NCBI GenBank assembly: GCA_947044405.1
Contig: CAMRHE010000463.1
Span: 788,501-852,500 of the forward strand
Direction: 5' to 3'
Source: Leptodactylus fallax
Lineage: Eukaryota; Chordata; Amphibia; Anura; Leptodactylidae
Length of the DNA: 64,000 bases
Positions 19,720 through 30,500 of this stretch are shown piece by piece. The notes beneath the pieces were generated by a model, which was given only the letters and a program-made list of their open reading frames with translations, made no database searches and was not told the DNA's origin. Numbering within the stretch: position 1 is the first letter of the stretch; each line of letters opens with the position of its first letter. A program made the translations under genes and the position numbers.

Positions 19720-20530
19720 AGGGGAGGGCGAGGTACAGAGGGGAGGGCGAGGTACAGAGGGGCGGGCGAGGTACAGAGGGGCGGGCGAGGTACAGAGGGG
19801 AGGGCGAGGTACAGAGGGGCGGGCGAGGTACAGAGGGGAGGGCGAGGTACAGAGGGGAGGGCGAGGTACAGAGGGGCGGGCGAGGTACAGAGGGGCGGGT
19901 GAGGTACAGAGGGGCGGGCGAGGTACAGAGGGGAGGGCGAGGTACAGAGGGGCGGGCGAGGTACAGAGGGGAGGGCGAGGTACAGAGGGGAGGGCGAGGT
20001 ACAGAGGGGAGGGCGAGGTACAGAGGGGAGGGCGAGGTACAGAGGGGAGGGCGAGGTACAGAGGGGCGGGCGAGGTACAGAGGGGAGGGCGAGGTACAGA
20101 GGGGAGGGCGAGGTACAGAGGGGCGGGCGAGGTACAGAGGGGCGGGCGAGGTACAGAGGGGAGGGCGAGGTACAGAGGGGCGGCCGAGGTACAGAGGGGA
20201 GGGCGAGGTACAGAGGGGAGGGCGAGGTACAGAGGGGAGGGCGAGGTACAGAGGGGCGGCCGAGGTACAGAGGGGCGGGCGAGGTACAGAGGGGCGGGCG
20301 AGGTACAGAGGGGAGGGCGAGGTACAGAGGGGAGGGCGAGGTACAGAGGGGAGGGCGAGGTACAGAGGGGCGGCCGAGGTACAGAGGGGCGGGCGAGGTA
20401 CAGAGGGGCGGGCGAGGTACAGAGGGGCGGGCGAGGTACAGAGGGGCGGGCGAGGTACAGAGGGGAGGGCGAGGTACAGAGGGGCGGCCGAGGTACAGAG
20501 GGGCGGGCGAGGTACAGAGGGGCGGGCGAC
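19720..20530. repeat. Minisatellite, 19-bp unit, about 43 copies, in TRIM3 intron 1
   Basis: Unit GAGGTACAGAGGGGCGGGC with GCGGGC, GAGGGC and GCGGCC variants interspersed. The GTAC core is constant. Confidence 0.96.
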
Positions 20531-20649
20531 ACAGAGGCCAGAGGGAATATACACAGGGGAAGTTGTAGAGTCCAGATGATGGATGGAGAGTTGGGCAGGC
20601 ACAGACGCCAGGTTATGTAGAGACCAACACAGAGGCCTGGTGAAATACA

Positions 20650-23600
20650 GAGGCTGGGGGGCGGTGGGTCTGGTGTATACGGAGGCTGGGGGCGGTGGGT
20701 CTGGGGTATACGGAGGCTGGGGGCGGTGGGTCTGGGGTATACGGAGGCTGGGGGCGGTGGGTCTGGGATATACGGAGGCTGGGGGCGGTGGGTCTGGTGT
20801 ATACGGAGGCTGGGGGCGGTGGGTCTGGGGTATACGGAGGCTGGGGGCGGTGGGTCTGGGGTATACGGAGGCTGGGGGCGGTGGGTCTGGTGTATACGGA
20901 GGCTGGGGGCGGTGGGTCTGGGGTATACGGAGGCTGGGGGCGGTGGGTCTGGGGTATACGGAGGCTGGGGGCGGTGGGTCTGGGGTATACGGAGGCTGGG
21001 GGCGGTGGGTCTGGGGTATACGGAGGCTGGGGGCGGTGGGTCTGGGGTATACGGAGGCTGGGGGCGGTGGGTCTGGTGTATACGGAGGCTGGGGGCGGTG
21101 GGTCTGGTGTATACGGAGGCTGGGGGCGGTGGGTCTGGTGTATACGGAGGCTGGGGGCGGTGGGTCTGGTGTATACGGAGGCTGGGGGCGGTGGGTCTGG
21201 TGTATACGGAGGCTGGGGGCGGTGGGTCTGGTGTATACGGAGGCTGGGGGCGGTGGGTCTGGGGTATACGGAGGCTGGGGGCGGTGGGTCTGGTGTATAC
21301 GGAGGCTGGGGGCGGTGGGTCTGGGGTATACGGAGGATGGGGGCGGTGGGTCTGGGGTATACGGAGGCTGGGGGCGGTGGGTCTGGTGTATACGGAGGCT
21401 GGGGGGCGGTGGGTCTGGGGTATACGGAGGCTGGGGGCGGTGGGTCTGGTGTATACGGAGGCTGGGGGCGGTGGGTCTGGTGTATACGGAGGCTGGGGGC
21501 GGTGGGTCTGGGGTATACGGAGGCTGGGGGCGGTGGGTCTGGGGTATACGGAGGCTGGGGGCGGTGGGTCTGGTGTATACGGAGGCTGGGGGCGGTGGGT
21601 CTGGTGTATACGGAGGCTGGGGGCGGTGGGTCTGGTGTATACGGAGGCTGGGGGCGGTGGGTCTGGTGTATACGGAGGCTGGGGGCGGTGGGTCTGGTGT
21701 ATACGGAGGCTGGGGGCGGTGGGTCTGGGGTATACGGAGGCTGGGGGCGGTGGGTCTGGTGGGGTCTGGGGTATACGGAGGCTGGGGGCGGTGGGTCTGG
21801 TGTATACGGAGGCTGGGGGCGGTGGGTCTGGGGTATACGGAGGCTGGGGGCGGTGGGTCTGGGGTATACGGAGGCTGGGGGCGGTGGGTCTGGGGTATAC
21901 GGAGGCTGGGGGCGGTGGGTCTGGGGTATACGGAGGCTGGGGGCGGTGGGTCTGGGATATACGGAGGCTGGGGGCGGTGGGTCTGGTGTATACGGAGGCT
22001 GGGGGCGGTGGGTCTGGGGTATACGGAGGCTGGGGGCGGTGGGTCTGGTGTATACGGAGGCTGGGGGCGGTGGGTCTGGGGTATACGGAGGCTGGGGGCG
22101 GTGGGTCTGGGGTATACGGAGGCTGGGGGCGGTGGGTCTGGTGTATACGGAGGCTGGGGGCGGTGGGTCTGGGGTATACGGAGGTTGGGGGCGGTGGGTC
22201 TGGTGTATACGGAGGCTGGGGGCGGTGGGTCTGGGGTTTACGGAGGCTGGGGGCGGTGGGTCTGGTGTATACGGAGGCTGGGGGCGGTGGGTCTGGTGTA
22301 TACGGAGGCTGGGGGCGGTGGGTCTGGTGTATACGGAGGCTGGGGGCGGTGGGTCTGGGGTATACGGAGGCTGGGGGCGGTGGGTCTGGGGTATACGGAG
22401 GCTGGGGGCGGTGGGTCTGGTGTATACGGAGGCTGGGGGCGGTGGGTCTGGTGTATACGGAGGCTGGGGGCGGTGGGTCTGGTGTATACGGAGGCTGGGG
22501 GGCGGTGGGTCTGGGGTATACGGAGGCTGGGGGCGGTGGGTCTGGGGTTTACAGAGGCTGGGGGCGGTGGGTCTGGTGTATACGGAGGCTGGGGGCGGTG
22601 GGTCTGGTGTATACGGAGGCTGGGGGCGGTGGGTCTGGGGTATACGGAGGCTGGGGGCGGTGGGTCTGGTGTATACGGAGGCTGGGGGCGGTGGGTCTGG
22701 TGTATACGGAGGCTGGGGGCGGTGGGTCTGGGGTATACGGAGGCTGGGGGCGGTGGGTCTGGGGTATACGGAGGCTGGGGGCGGTGGGTCTGGTGTATAC
22801 GGAGGCTGGGGGCGGTGGGTCTGGTGTATACGGAGGCTGGGGGCGGTAGGTCTGGTGTATACGGAGGCTGGGGGGCGGTGGGTCTGGTGTATACGGAGGC
22901 TGGGGGGCGGTGGGGCTGGTGTATACGGAGGCTGGGGGCGGTGGGGCTGGTGTATACGGAGGCTGGGGGCGGTGGGTCTGGTGTATACGGAGGCTGGGGG
23001 CGGTGGGTCTGGTGGGGTCTGGGGTATACGGAGGCTGGGGGCGGTGGGTCTGGTGGGGTCTGGGGTATACGGAGGCTGGGGGCGGTGGGTCTGGGGTATA
23101 CGGAGGCTGGGGGCGGTGGGTCTGGGGTATACGGAGGCTGGGGGCGGTGGGTCTGGGGTATACGGAGGCTGGGGGCGGTGGGTCTGGTGTATACGGAGGC
23201 TGGGGGCGGTGGGTCAGGTGGGGTCTGGGGTATACGGAGGCTGGGGGCGGTGGGTCTGGGATATACGGAGGCTGGGGGCGGTAGGTCTGGTATATACGGA
23301 GGCTGGGGGCGGTGGGTCTGGTGTATACGGAGGCTGGGGGCGGTGGGTCTGGGGTATACGGAGGCTGGGGGCGGTGGGTCTGGTGTATACGGAGGCTGGG
23401 GGCGGTGGGTCTGGTGTATACGGAGGCTGGGGGCGGTGGGTCTGGGGTATACGGAGGCTGGGGGCGGTGGGTCTGGGGTATACGGAGGCTGGGGGCGGTG
23501 GGTCTGGGGTATACGGAGGCTGGGGGCGGTGGGTCTGGTGTATACGGAGGCTGGGGGCGGTGGGTCTGGTGTATGCGGAGGCAGGGGGCGGTGGGTCTGG

Positions 23601-24095
23601 TGTATACGGAGGCTGGGGGCGGTGGGTCTGGTGGGGTCTGGGGTATACGGAGGCTGGGGGCGGTAGTCTGGTGTATACGGAGGCTGGGGGCGGTGGGTCT
23701 GGTGTATACGGAGGCTGGGGGCGGTGGGTCTGGGGTATACGGAGGCTGGGGGCGGTGGGTCTGGTGTATACGGAGGCTGGGGGCGGTGGGTCTGGTGTAT
23801 ACGGAGGCTGGGGGCGGTGGGTCTGGGGTATACGGAGGCTGGGGGCGGTGGGTCTGGGGTATACGGAGGCTGGGGGCGGTGGGTCTGGGGTATACGGAGG
23901 CTGGGGGCGGTGGGTCTGGTGTATACGGAGGCTGGGGGCGGTGGGTCTGGTGTATACGGAGGCTGGGGGCGGTGGGTCTGGGGTATACGGAGGCTGGGGG
24001 CGGTGGGTCTGGGGTATACGGAGGCTGGGGGCGGTGGGTCTGGTGTATACGGAGGCTGGGGGCGGTGGGTCTGGTGTATACGGAGGCTGGGGGTG
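20650..24095. repeat. G-rich minisatellite, 32-bp unit, about 107 copies, in TRIM3 intron 1
   Basis: Unit TCTGGGGTATACGGAGGCTG plus GGGGCGGTGGGT. The main variants are TGGTGTATAC versus TGGGGTATAC, with occasional 12-bp extra TCTGGTGGGG blocks. Several G-runs per unit on the plus strand make it able to form quadruplexes. Because 32 is not a multiple of three and no frame has a stop, all three frames on both strands stay open for kilobases; none is a gene. Confidence 0.97.
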
Positions 24096-24099
24096 GTAG

Positions 24100-24480
24100 T
24101 CTGGAGACTGACAGGCTGCAGCCGCATGTGGAGCGCTGCTCAGGTGTACAGGCCGATACACGGGAGGGGGAGGAGATGAATGTCGGCCGGGTGTAGGGGC
24201 GCCCTCCGGGCTGGGGGTGACTCACCCTCGGGCGGCTCTCAGGCCTCGGCCTCCCTGTCTCCGGCTGCCATTGTAGAGTGAACAGCTGAGAGTGGTGACG
24301 TCACTGCAGCGACTCCCATCAGCAGACCGCCCCTGCCTGACGTCCCCGCCCCACCCACCACGTGACGCCGAGCCGCCGGAGGATTACCATGGTAACAGGA
24401 GCTCCTGGCTGTGCGCGGTCCAGAGGGCGAAAGTTCTGAGATGTCTCCTGGCGGCCGCCGTCCAGTCATGTCCAGAGGCG
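24100..24480 (-). promoter_or_regulatory. GC-rich TRIM3 promoter with CRE, GC-box, E-box and X-box-like sites
   Basis: A CpG-dense, non-repeat stretch at the 5' end of TRIM3. Visible motifs: full cAMP-response palindrome TGACGTCA at 24296-24303, GC-box CCCCGCCCC at 24344-24352, CACGTGAC at 24359-24366, and ATTACCATGGTAAC at 24383-24396, which resembles an RFX X-box palindrome. It is bordered on both sides by minisatellites. Start site and activity are inferred. Confidence 0.6.
24226..24295 (-). other. TRIM3: TRIM3 non-coding 5' exon (inferred), with a 10-codon upstream ORF
   Basis: A strong donor, GAGG followed by GTGAG, ends this exon at 24226 inside the GC-rich promoter. The coding exon at 16408-16550 begins with an acceptor (CCTCCTTTAG) 30 bp before its ATG, so an upstream non-coding exon must exist; this is the best candidate, giving a 7.7-kb first intron. 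A 10-codon upstream ORF (24239-24271, MAAGDREAEA) lies in it. The transcription start is not determined, so the upper limit is arbitrary. Confidence 0.5.
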
Positions 24481-24497
24481 GGAAAAGCGCCGGGAGC

Positions 24498-25075
24498 CCC
24501 GGGAGTAGTAGTCATGGCCCGAGAGCCCCGTGTATAATGATGGGAGTAGTAGTCATGGCCCGAGAGCCCCGTGTATAATGATGGGAGTAGTAGTCATGGC
24601 CCGAGAGCCCCGTGTATAATGATGGGAGTAGTAGTCATGGCCCGAGAGCCCCGTGTATAATGATGGGAGTAGTAGTCATGGCCCGAGAGCCCCGTGTATA
24701 ATGATGGGAGTAGTAGTCATGGCCCGAGAGCCCCGTGTATAATGATGGGAGTAGTAGTCATGGCCCGAGAGCCCCGTGTATAATGATGGGAGTAGTAGTC
24801 ATGGCCCGAGAGCCCGGTGTATAATGATGGGAGTAGTAGTCATGGCCTGAGAGCCTCGTGTATAATGATGGGAGTAGTAGTCATGGCCTGAGAGCCCCAT
24901 GTGTGCCCCGTGTATAATGATGGGAGTAGTAGTCATGGCCTGAGAGCCCCGTGTATAATGATGGGAGTAGTAGTCATGGCCTGAGAGCCCGGGGTGTGCC
25001 CTGTGTATAATGATGGGAGTAGTAGTCATGGCCTGAGAGCCCGGGGTGTGCCTCGTGTATAATGATGGGAGTAGT
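24498..25075. repeat. Minisatellite, 41-bp unit, about 14 copies, upstream of TRIM3
   Basis: Unit GGGAGTAGTAGTCATGGCCC plus GAGAGCCCCGTGTATAATGA and T. Units at the 25-kb end carry an inserted block ending in GTGTGCC. Confidence 0.95.
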
Positions 25076-25079
25076 AGTC

Positions 25080-25364
25080 TCAGGGACTGTCTGTAACCCA
25101 TCACTTCATTATGACACAGCTGAGGTTTCGTTCCTTTGACCTCGGCCACCTTGTGTGGGGTAGGTAGCCCAGTGTGAGATAGCTGGACCTCTCCCCCGGC
25201 GGCCATCTCACTCCCTATCCAGTGCTATAGGGGACAGGGTGACCATGAGGAGGGTCGGGAGACGGCGAATCTGGTGAGATGTAATAAGGAGATTGGCGGA
25301 GTCCTGGAGAAGCGGCCGCCATCACAGTCTGACAAGTGCTCATTTATACCCCTCATCCATATTA
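25080..25364. other. Unassigned sequence, no gene seen
   Basis: Non-repetitive sequence upstream of the TRIM3 promoter array; no open frame with recognisable motifs. Confidence 0.5.
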
Positions 25365-25690
25365 AAGGGGACTTCAGGGACTTAGATATTGATAACCGTT
25401 CCTTAGACTACCCGGCACCTGCACCGATCAGCTGAAGCCGCACAGTGTACACAGCTCCATACCCCATGTAGTGGCCGGGCTGGGTACTGCGGGCTCTGCG
25501 CCTGTATATTGTCCTATCAGGAGGGGCCGGTGTTACCAAATAAGGGCTTTTCCCATAAACAAGACTGATATTTATCTAAAGGATAGGTAATAAATGTGTG
25601 ATCATGAGATTGGGGGTCCCCGAGTCCTCTGTGTGACGTGTGCACCGATGATCAGCGCGCGGGAACCCCATTATTTGGGCTTTGATTTAG
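25365..25690. repeat. Fragments of a dispersed short element typical of frogs
   Basis: Contains ATTAAAGGGGACTTC, CCGATCAGCTGAAGCCG, and AAAGGATAGGTAATAAATG followed by GGGGGTCCCCGAGTCC. I recognise these from non-autonomous elements common in anuran genomes. Broken order suggests two partial copies. Family name unknown. Confidence 0.45.
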
Positions 25691-25916
25691 TGCAGGCTCC
25701 ATGTCAGTGAGATTACCACCGGGCCAGAATTATTTATTAGGTTTCTCTGCTTATTTTTATATATTTTTGTTGGAAATGTCTTTCTTTATGTATCCCTGGT
25801 ATTTATGAATTCATTCTGTCAGAATGTATAAAAGGTGTTTCACATTAGCAGAAGTAATGTCATTTTATTGTATAGGAAGATACAGCAGCAATGTTGTGTG
25901 TATAGATAGATAGATA

Positions 25917-27497
25917 CAGTACAGACCAAAAGTTTGGACACACCTTCTCATTACAAGAGTTTTCTGTATTTTCATGACTATAACAATTGTAGATTCACAC
26001 TGAAGGCATCAAAACTATGAATTACCACATGTGGAATTATATACTTACCAAAAAAGTGTGAAACAACTGAAAATATGTCTTATATTCTAGGTTCTTCTAA
26101 GTAGCCACCTTTTGCTTTGATTACTGCTTTGCACACTCTTGGCATTCTCTTGATGAGCTTCAAGAGGTAGTCACCTGAAATGGTTTTCACTTCACAGGTG
26201 TGCCCTGTCAGGTTTAATAAGTGGGATTTCTTGCCTTATAAATGGGGTTGGGACCATCAGTTGTGTTGTTTAGAAGTCAGGTGGATACACAGCTGATAGT
26301 CCTACTGAATGGAGTGTTAGAATTTGTATTATGGCAAGAAAAAAGCAGCTAAGTAAAGAAAAACGAGTGGCCATCATTACTTTAAGAAATGAAGGTCAGT
26401 CAGTCCGAAAAATTGGGAAAACTTTGAAAGTGTCCCCAAGTGCAGTGGCCAAAACCATCAAGCGCTACAAAGAAACTGGCTGACATGAGGACCGCCCCAG
26501 GAAAGGAAGACCAAGAGTCACCTCTGCTGCGGAGGATAAGTTCATCCGAGTCACCAGCCTCAGAAATCACAGGTTAACAGCAGCTCAGATTAGAGACCAG
26601 GTCAATGCCACACAGAGTTCTAGCAGCAGACACATCTCTACAACAACTGTTAAGAGGAGACTGTGTGCAGCAGGCCTTCATGGTAAAATAGCTGCTAGGA
26701 AACCACTGCTAAGGACAGGCAACAAGCACAAGAAGAACACAAGGAATGGACATTAGACCTGTGGAAATCTGGGCTTTGGTCTGATGAGTCCAAATTTGAG
26801 ATCTTTGGTTCCAACCACCCTGTCTTTGTGCGACGCAGAAAAGGTGAAGGAATGGACTCTACATGCCTGGTTCCCACCGTGACGCATGGAGGAGGAGGTG
26901 TGATGGTGTGGGGGGCTTTGCTGGGGACACTGGTGGGGATTTATTCTGAACCAGCATGGTTACCACAGCATCTTGCAGCGGCATGCTATTCCATCCGGTT
27001 TGCGTTTAGTTGGACCAACAGGACAATGACCCCAAACACCTCCAGACTGTGTAAGGGCTATGTGACCAAGAAGGAGAGTGATGGGGTGCTACACCAGATG
27101 ACCTGGCCTCCACAGTCACCAGACCTGAACCCAATCCAGATGGTTTGGGGTGAGCTGGACCGCAGAGTGAAGGCAAAAGGGCCAACAAGTGCTAAGCATC
27201 TCTGGGAACTCCTTCAAGACTGTTGGAAGACCATTTCAGGTGACTACCTCTTGAAGCTCATCAAGAGAATGCCAAGAGTGTGCAAAGCAGTAATCAAAGC
27301 AAAAGGTGGCTACTTTGAAGAACCTAGAATATAAGACATATTTTCAGTTGTTTCACACTTTTTTGCTAAGTATATAATTCCACATGTGGTAATTCATAGT
27401 TTTGATGCCTTCAGTGTGAACCTACAATTTTTATAGTCGTGAAAATACAGAAAACTCTTGGAATGAGAGGGTGTGTGCAAACTTTTGGTCTGTACTG
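25917..27497 (+). mobile_element. Tc1-like DNA transposon, full length, 1,581 bp, inactive
   Basis: Begins CAGTACAGACCAAAAGTTTG and ends with its inverse, with target TA at 25915-25916 and 27498-27499. The terminal inverted repeats are about 268 bp each (25917-26184 and about 27230-27497); the right one includes the 3' end of the transposase gene, so the left one carries an inverted copy of those codons. It contains one transposase reading region, broken. Similar elements are known from salmonid fish, lampreys and frogs, with horizontal transfer proposed. Confidence 0.92.
26331..27334 (+). pseudogene. Tc1-like transposase, degenerate
   Basis: Starts MARKKQLSKEKRVAII, the paired-type DNA-binding domain of Tc1 transposases, from ATG 26331. 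Codon 51 is TGA (26481-26483). A deletion near 26725 shifts frame before WTLDLW/SDESKFEIFG; another small deletion near 27035-27045 shifts frame around QQDNDPKH. The last part, from about 27045, reads TSRLCKGY, SPDLNPIQMVW and ends AVIKAKGGYFEEPRI. In the DD34E catalytic triad the final glutamate of the NPIE motif is glutamine here. Nonsense, frameshift and active-site changes together make it non-functional. Confidence 0.9.
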
Positions 27498-27522
27498 TAT
27501 ATATATATTTACTGTCATATAT

Positions 27523-30500
27523 ATGGAGGGGTAATGTACAATGCCGAGTGTCAGATGGAGGGGAGTAATGTACAATGCCGAGTGTCAGATGGAGAGGTGT
27601 AATGTACAATGCCGAGTGTCAGATGGAGGGTGTAATGTACAATGCCGAGTGTCAGATGGAGGGGTGTAATGTACAATGCCGGGTGTCAGATGGAGGGGAG
27701 TAATGTACAATGCCGAGTGTCAGATGGAGGGGTGTAATGTACAATGCCGAGTGTCAGATGGAGGGGTGTAATGTACAATGCCGGGTGTCAGATGGAGGGG
27801 AGTAATGTACAATGCCGAGTGTCAGATGGAGGGGTGTAATGTACAATGCCGAGTGTCAGATGGAGGGGTGTAATGTACAATGCCGAGTGTCAGATGGAGG
27901 GGTGTAATGTACAATGCCGAGTGTCAGATGGAGGGGTGTAATGTACGATGCCGAGTGTCAGATGGAGGGGTGTAATGTACGATGCCGAGTGTCAGATGGA
28001 GGGGTGTAATGTACAATGCCGGGTGTCAGATGGAGGGGTGTAATGTACAATGCCGAGTGTCAGATGGAGGGGTGTAATGTACAATGCCGAGTGTCAGATG
28101 GAGGGGTGTAATGTACAATGCCGAGTGTCAGATGGAGCGGAGTAATGTACGATGCCGAGTGTCAGATGGAGGGGTGTAATGTACAATGCCGAGTGTCAGA
28201 TGGAGGGGTGTAATGTACAATGCCGAGTGTCAGATGGAGGGGTGTAATGTACAATGCCGAGTGTCAGATGGAGGGGTGTAATGTACAATGCCGAGTGTCA
28301 GATGGATGGGAGTAATGTACAATGCCGAGTGTCAGATGGAGGGGTGTAATGTACAATGCCGAGTGTCAGATGGATGGGAGTAATGTACAATGCCGAGTGT
28401 CAGATGGAGAGGTGTAATGTACAATGCCGAGTGTCAGATGGAGGGGAGTAATGTACAATGCCGAGTGTCAGATGGAGGGGTGTAATGTACAATGCCGAGT
28501 GTCAGATGGAGGGGTGTAATGTACAATGCCGAGCGTCAGATGGAGAGGTGTAATGTACAATACCGAGTGTCAGATGGAGAGGTGTAATGTACAATGCCGA
28601 GTGTCAGATGGAGGGGAGTAATGTACAATGCCGAGTGTCAGATGGAGGGGAGTAATGTACAATGCCGAGTGTCAGATGGAGGGGTGTAATGTACAATGCC
28701 GAGCGTCAGATGGAGAGGTGTAATGTACAATGCCGAGTGTCAGATGGAGGGGAGTAATGTACAATGCCGAGTGTCAGATGGAGGGGAGTAATGTACAATG
28801 CCGAGTGTCAGATGGAGGGGTGTAATGTACAATGCCGGGTGTCAGATGGAGCGGAGTAATGTACAATGCCGAGTGTCAGATGGAGGGGAGTAATGTACGA
28901 TGCCGAGTTTCAGATGGAGGAGTGTAATGTACAGGGCCAAGTGTCAGATGGAGGAGTGTAATGTACAATGCCGAGTGTCAGATGGAGGGGTGTAATGTAC
29001 AATGCCGAGTGTCAGATGGAGGGGTGTAATGTACAATGCCGAGTGTCAGATGGAGGGTGTAATGTACAATGCCGGGTGTCAGATGGAGCGGAGTAATGTA
29101 CAATGCCGAGTGTCAGATGGAGGGGTGTAATGTACAGGGCCAAGTGTCAGATGGAGAGGTGTAATGTACAATGCCGGGTGTCAGATGGAGGGGTGTAATG
29201 TACAATGCCGAGTGTCAGATGGAGGGGTGTAATGTACAATGCCGAGTGTCAGATGGAGGGTGTAATGTACAATGCCGGGTGTCAGATGGAGCGGAGTAAT
29301 GTACAATGCCGAGTTTCAGATGGAGGGGTGTAATGTACAATGCCGGGTGTCAGATGGAGGGGTGTAATGTACAATGCCGGGTGTCAGATGGAGGGGTGTA
29401 ATGTACAATGCCGAGTGTCAGATGGAGGGGAGTAATGTACAATGCCAAGTATCAGATGGAGGGGAATAATGTACAATGCTGAGTGTCAGATGGAGGGGAG
29501 TAATGTACAATGCCGAGTGTCAGATGGAGGGGTGTAATGTACAATGCCGAGTGTCAGATGGAGGGGAGTAATGTACAATGCCGAGTGTCAGATGGAGGGG
29601 AGTAATGTACAATGCCGAGTGTCAGATGGAGGGGTGTAATGTACAATGCCGAGTGTCAGATGGAGGGGTGTAATGTACAATGCCGAGTGTCAGATGGAGA
29701 GGTGTAATGTACAATGCCAAGCGTCAGATGGAGGGGAGTAATGTACAATGCCGAGTGTCAGATGGAGGGGTGTAATGTACAATGCTGAGTGTCAGATGGA
29801 GGGGTGTAATGTACGATGCCGAGTGTCAGATGGAGGGGTGTAATGTACAATGCCGAGTGTCAGATGGAGGGGTGTAATGTACAATGCCGAGTGTCAGATG
29901 GAGGGGTGTAATGTACAATGCTGAGTGTCAGATGGAGGGGTGTAATGTACAATGCCGGGTGTCAGATGGAGGGAGTAATGTACGATGCCGAGTGTCAGAT
30001 GGAGGGGAGTAATGTACGATGCCGAGTGTCAGATGGAGGGGTGTAATGTACAATGCCGGGTGTCAGATGGAGCGGAGTAATGTACAATGCCGAGTGTCAG
30101 ATGGAGGGGTGTAATGTACAATGCCGAGTGTCAGATGGAGGGGTGTAATGTACAATGCCGAGTGTCAGATGGAGGGGTGTAATGTACAATGCCGAGTGTC
30201 AGATGGAGGGGAGTAATGTACAATGCCGGGTGTCAGATGGAGGGGAGTAATGTACAATGCCGGGTGTCAGATGGAGGGGTGTAATGTACAATGCCGGGTG
30301 TCAGATGGAGCGGAGTAATGTACAATGCCGAGTGTCAGATGGAGGGGTGTAATGTACAATGCCGAGTGTCAGATGGAGGGGTGTAATGTACAATGCCGAG
30401 TGTCAGATGGAGGGGTGTAATGTACAATGCCGAGTGTCAGATGGAGGGGAGTAATGTACAATGCCGGGTGTCAGATGGAGGGGTGTAATGTACAATGCCG

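Noticed and set aside
19426..20602. Frames of 226-369 codons (PSVPRPPLCTS or GTEGRARYRGE repeats).
   Set aside because: Translations of the 19-bp array in two directions; intronic.
20583..24225. Open frames of 300-1,134 codons on both strands (Gly/Trp/Tyr-rich or Pro-rich).
   Set aside because: They are translations of the 32-bp minisatellite. The unit has no stop in any phase on either strand, so frames stay open by chance; they sit in a TRIM3 intron and match no protein family I know.
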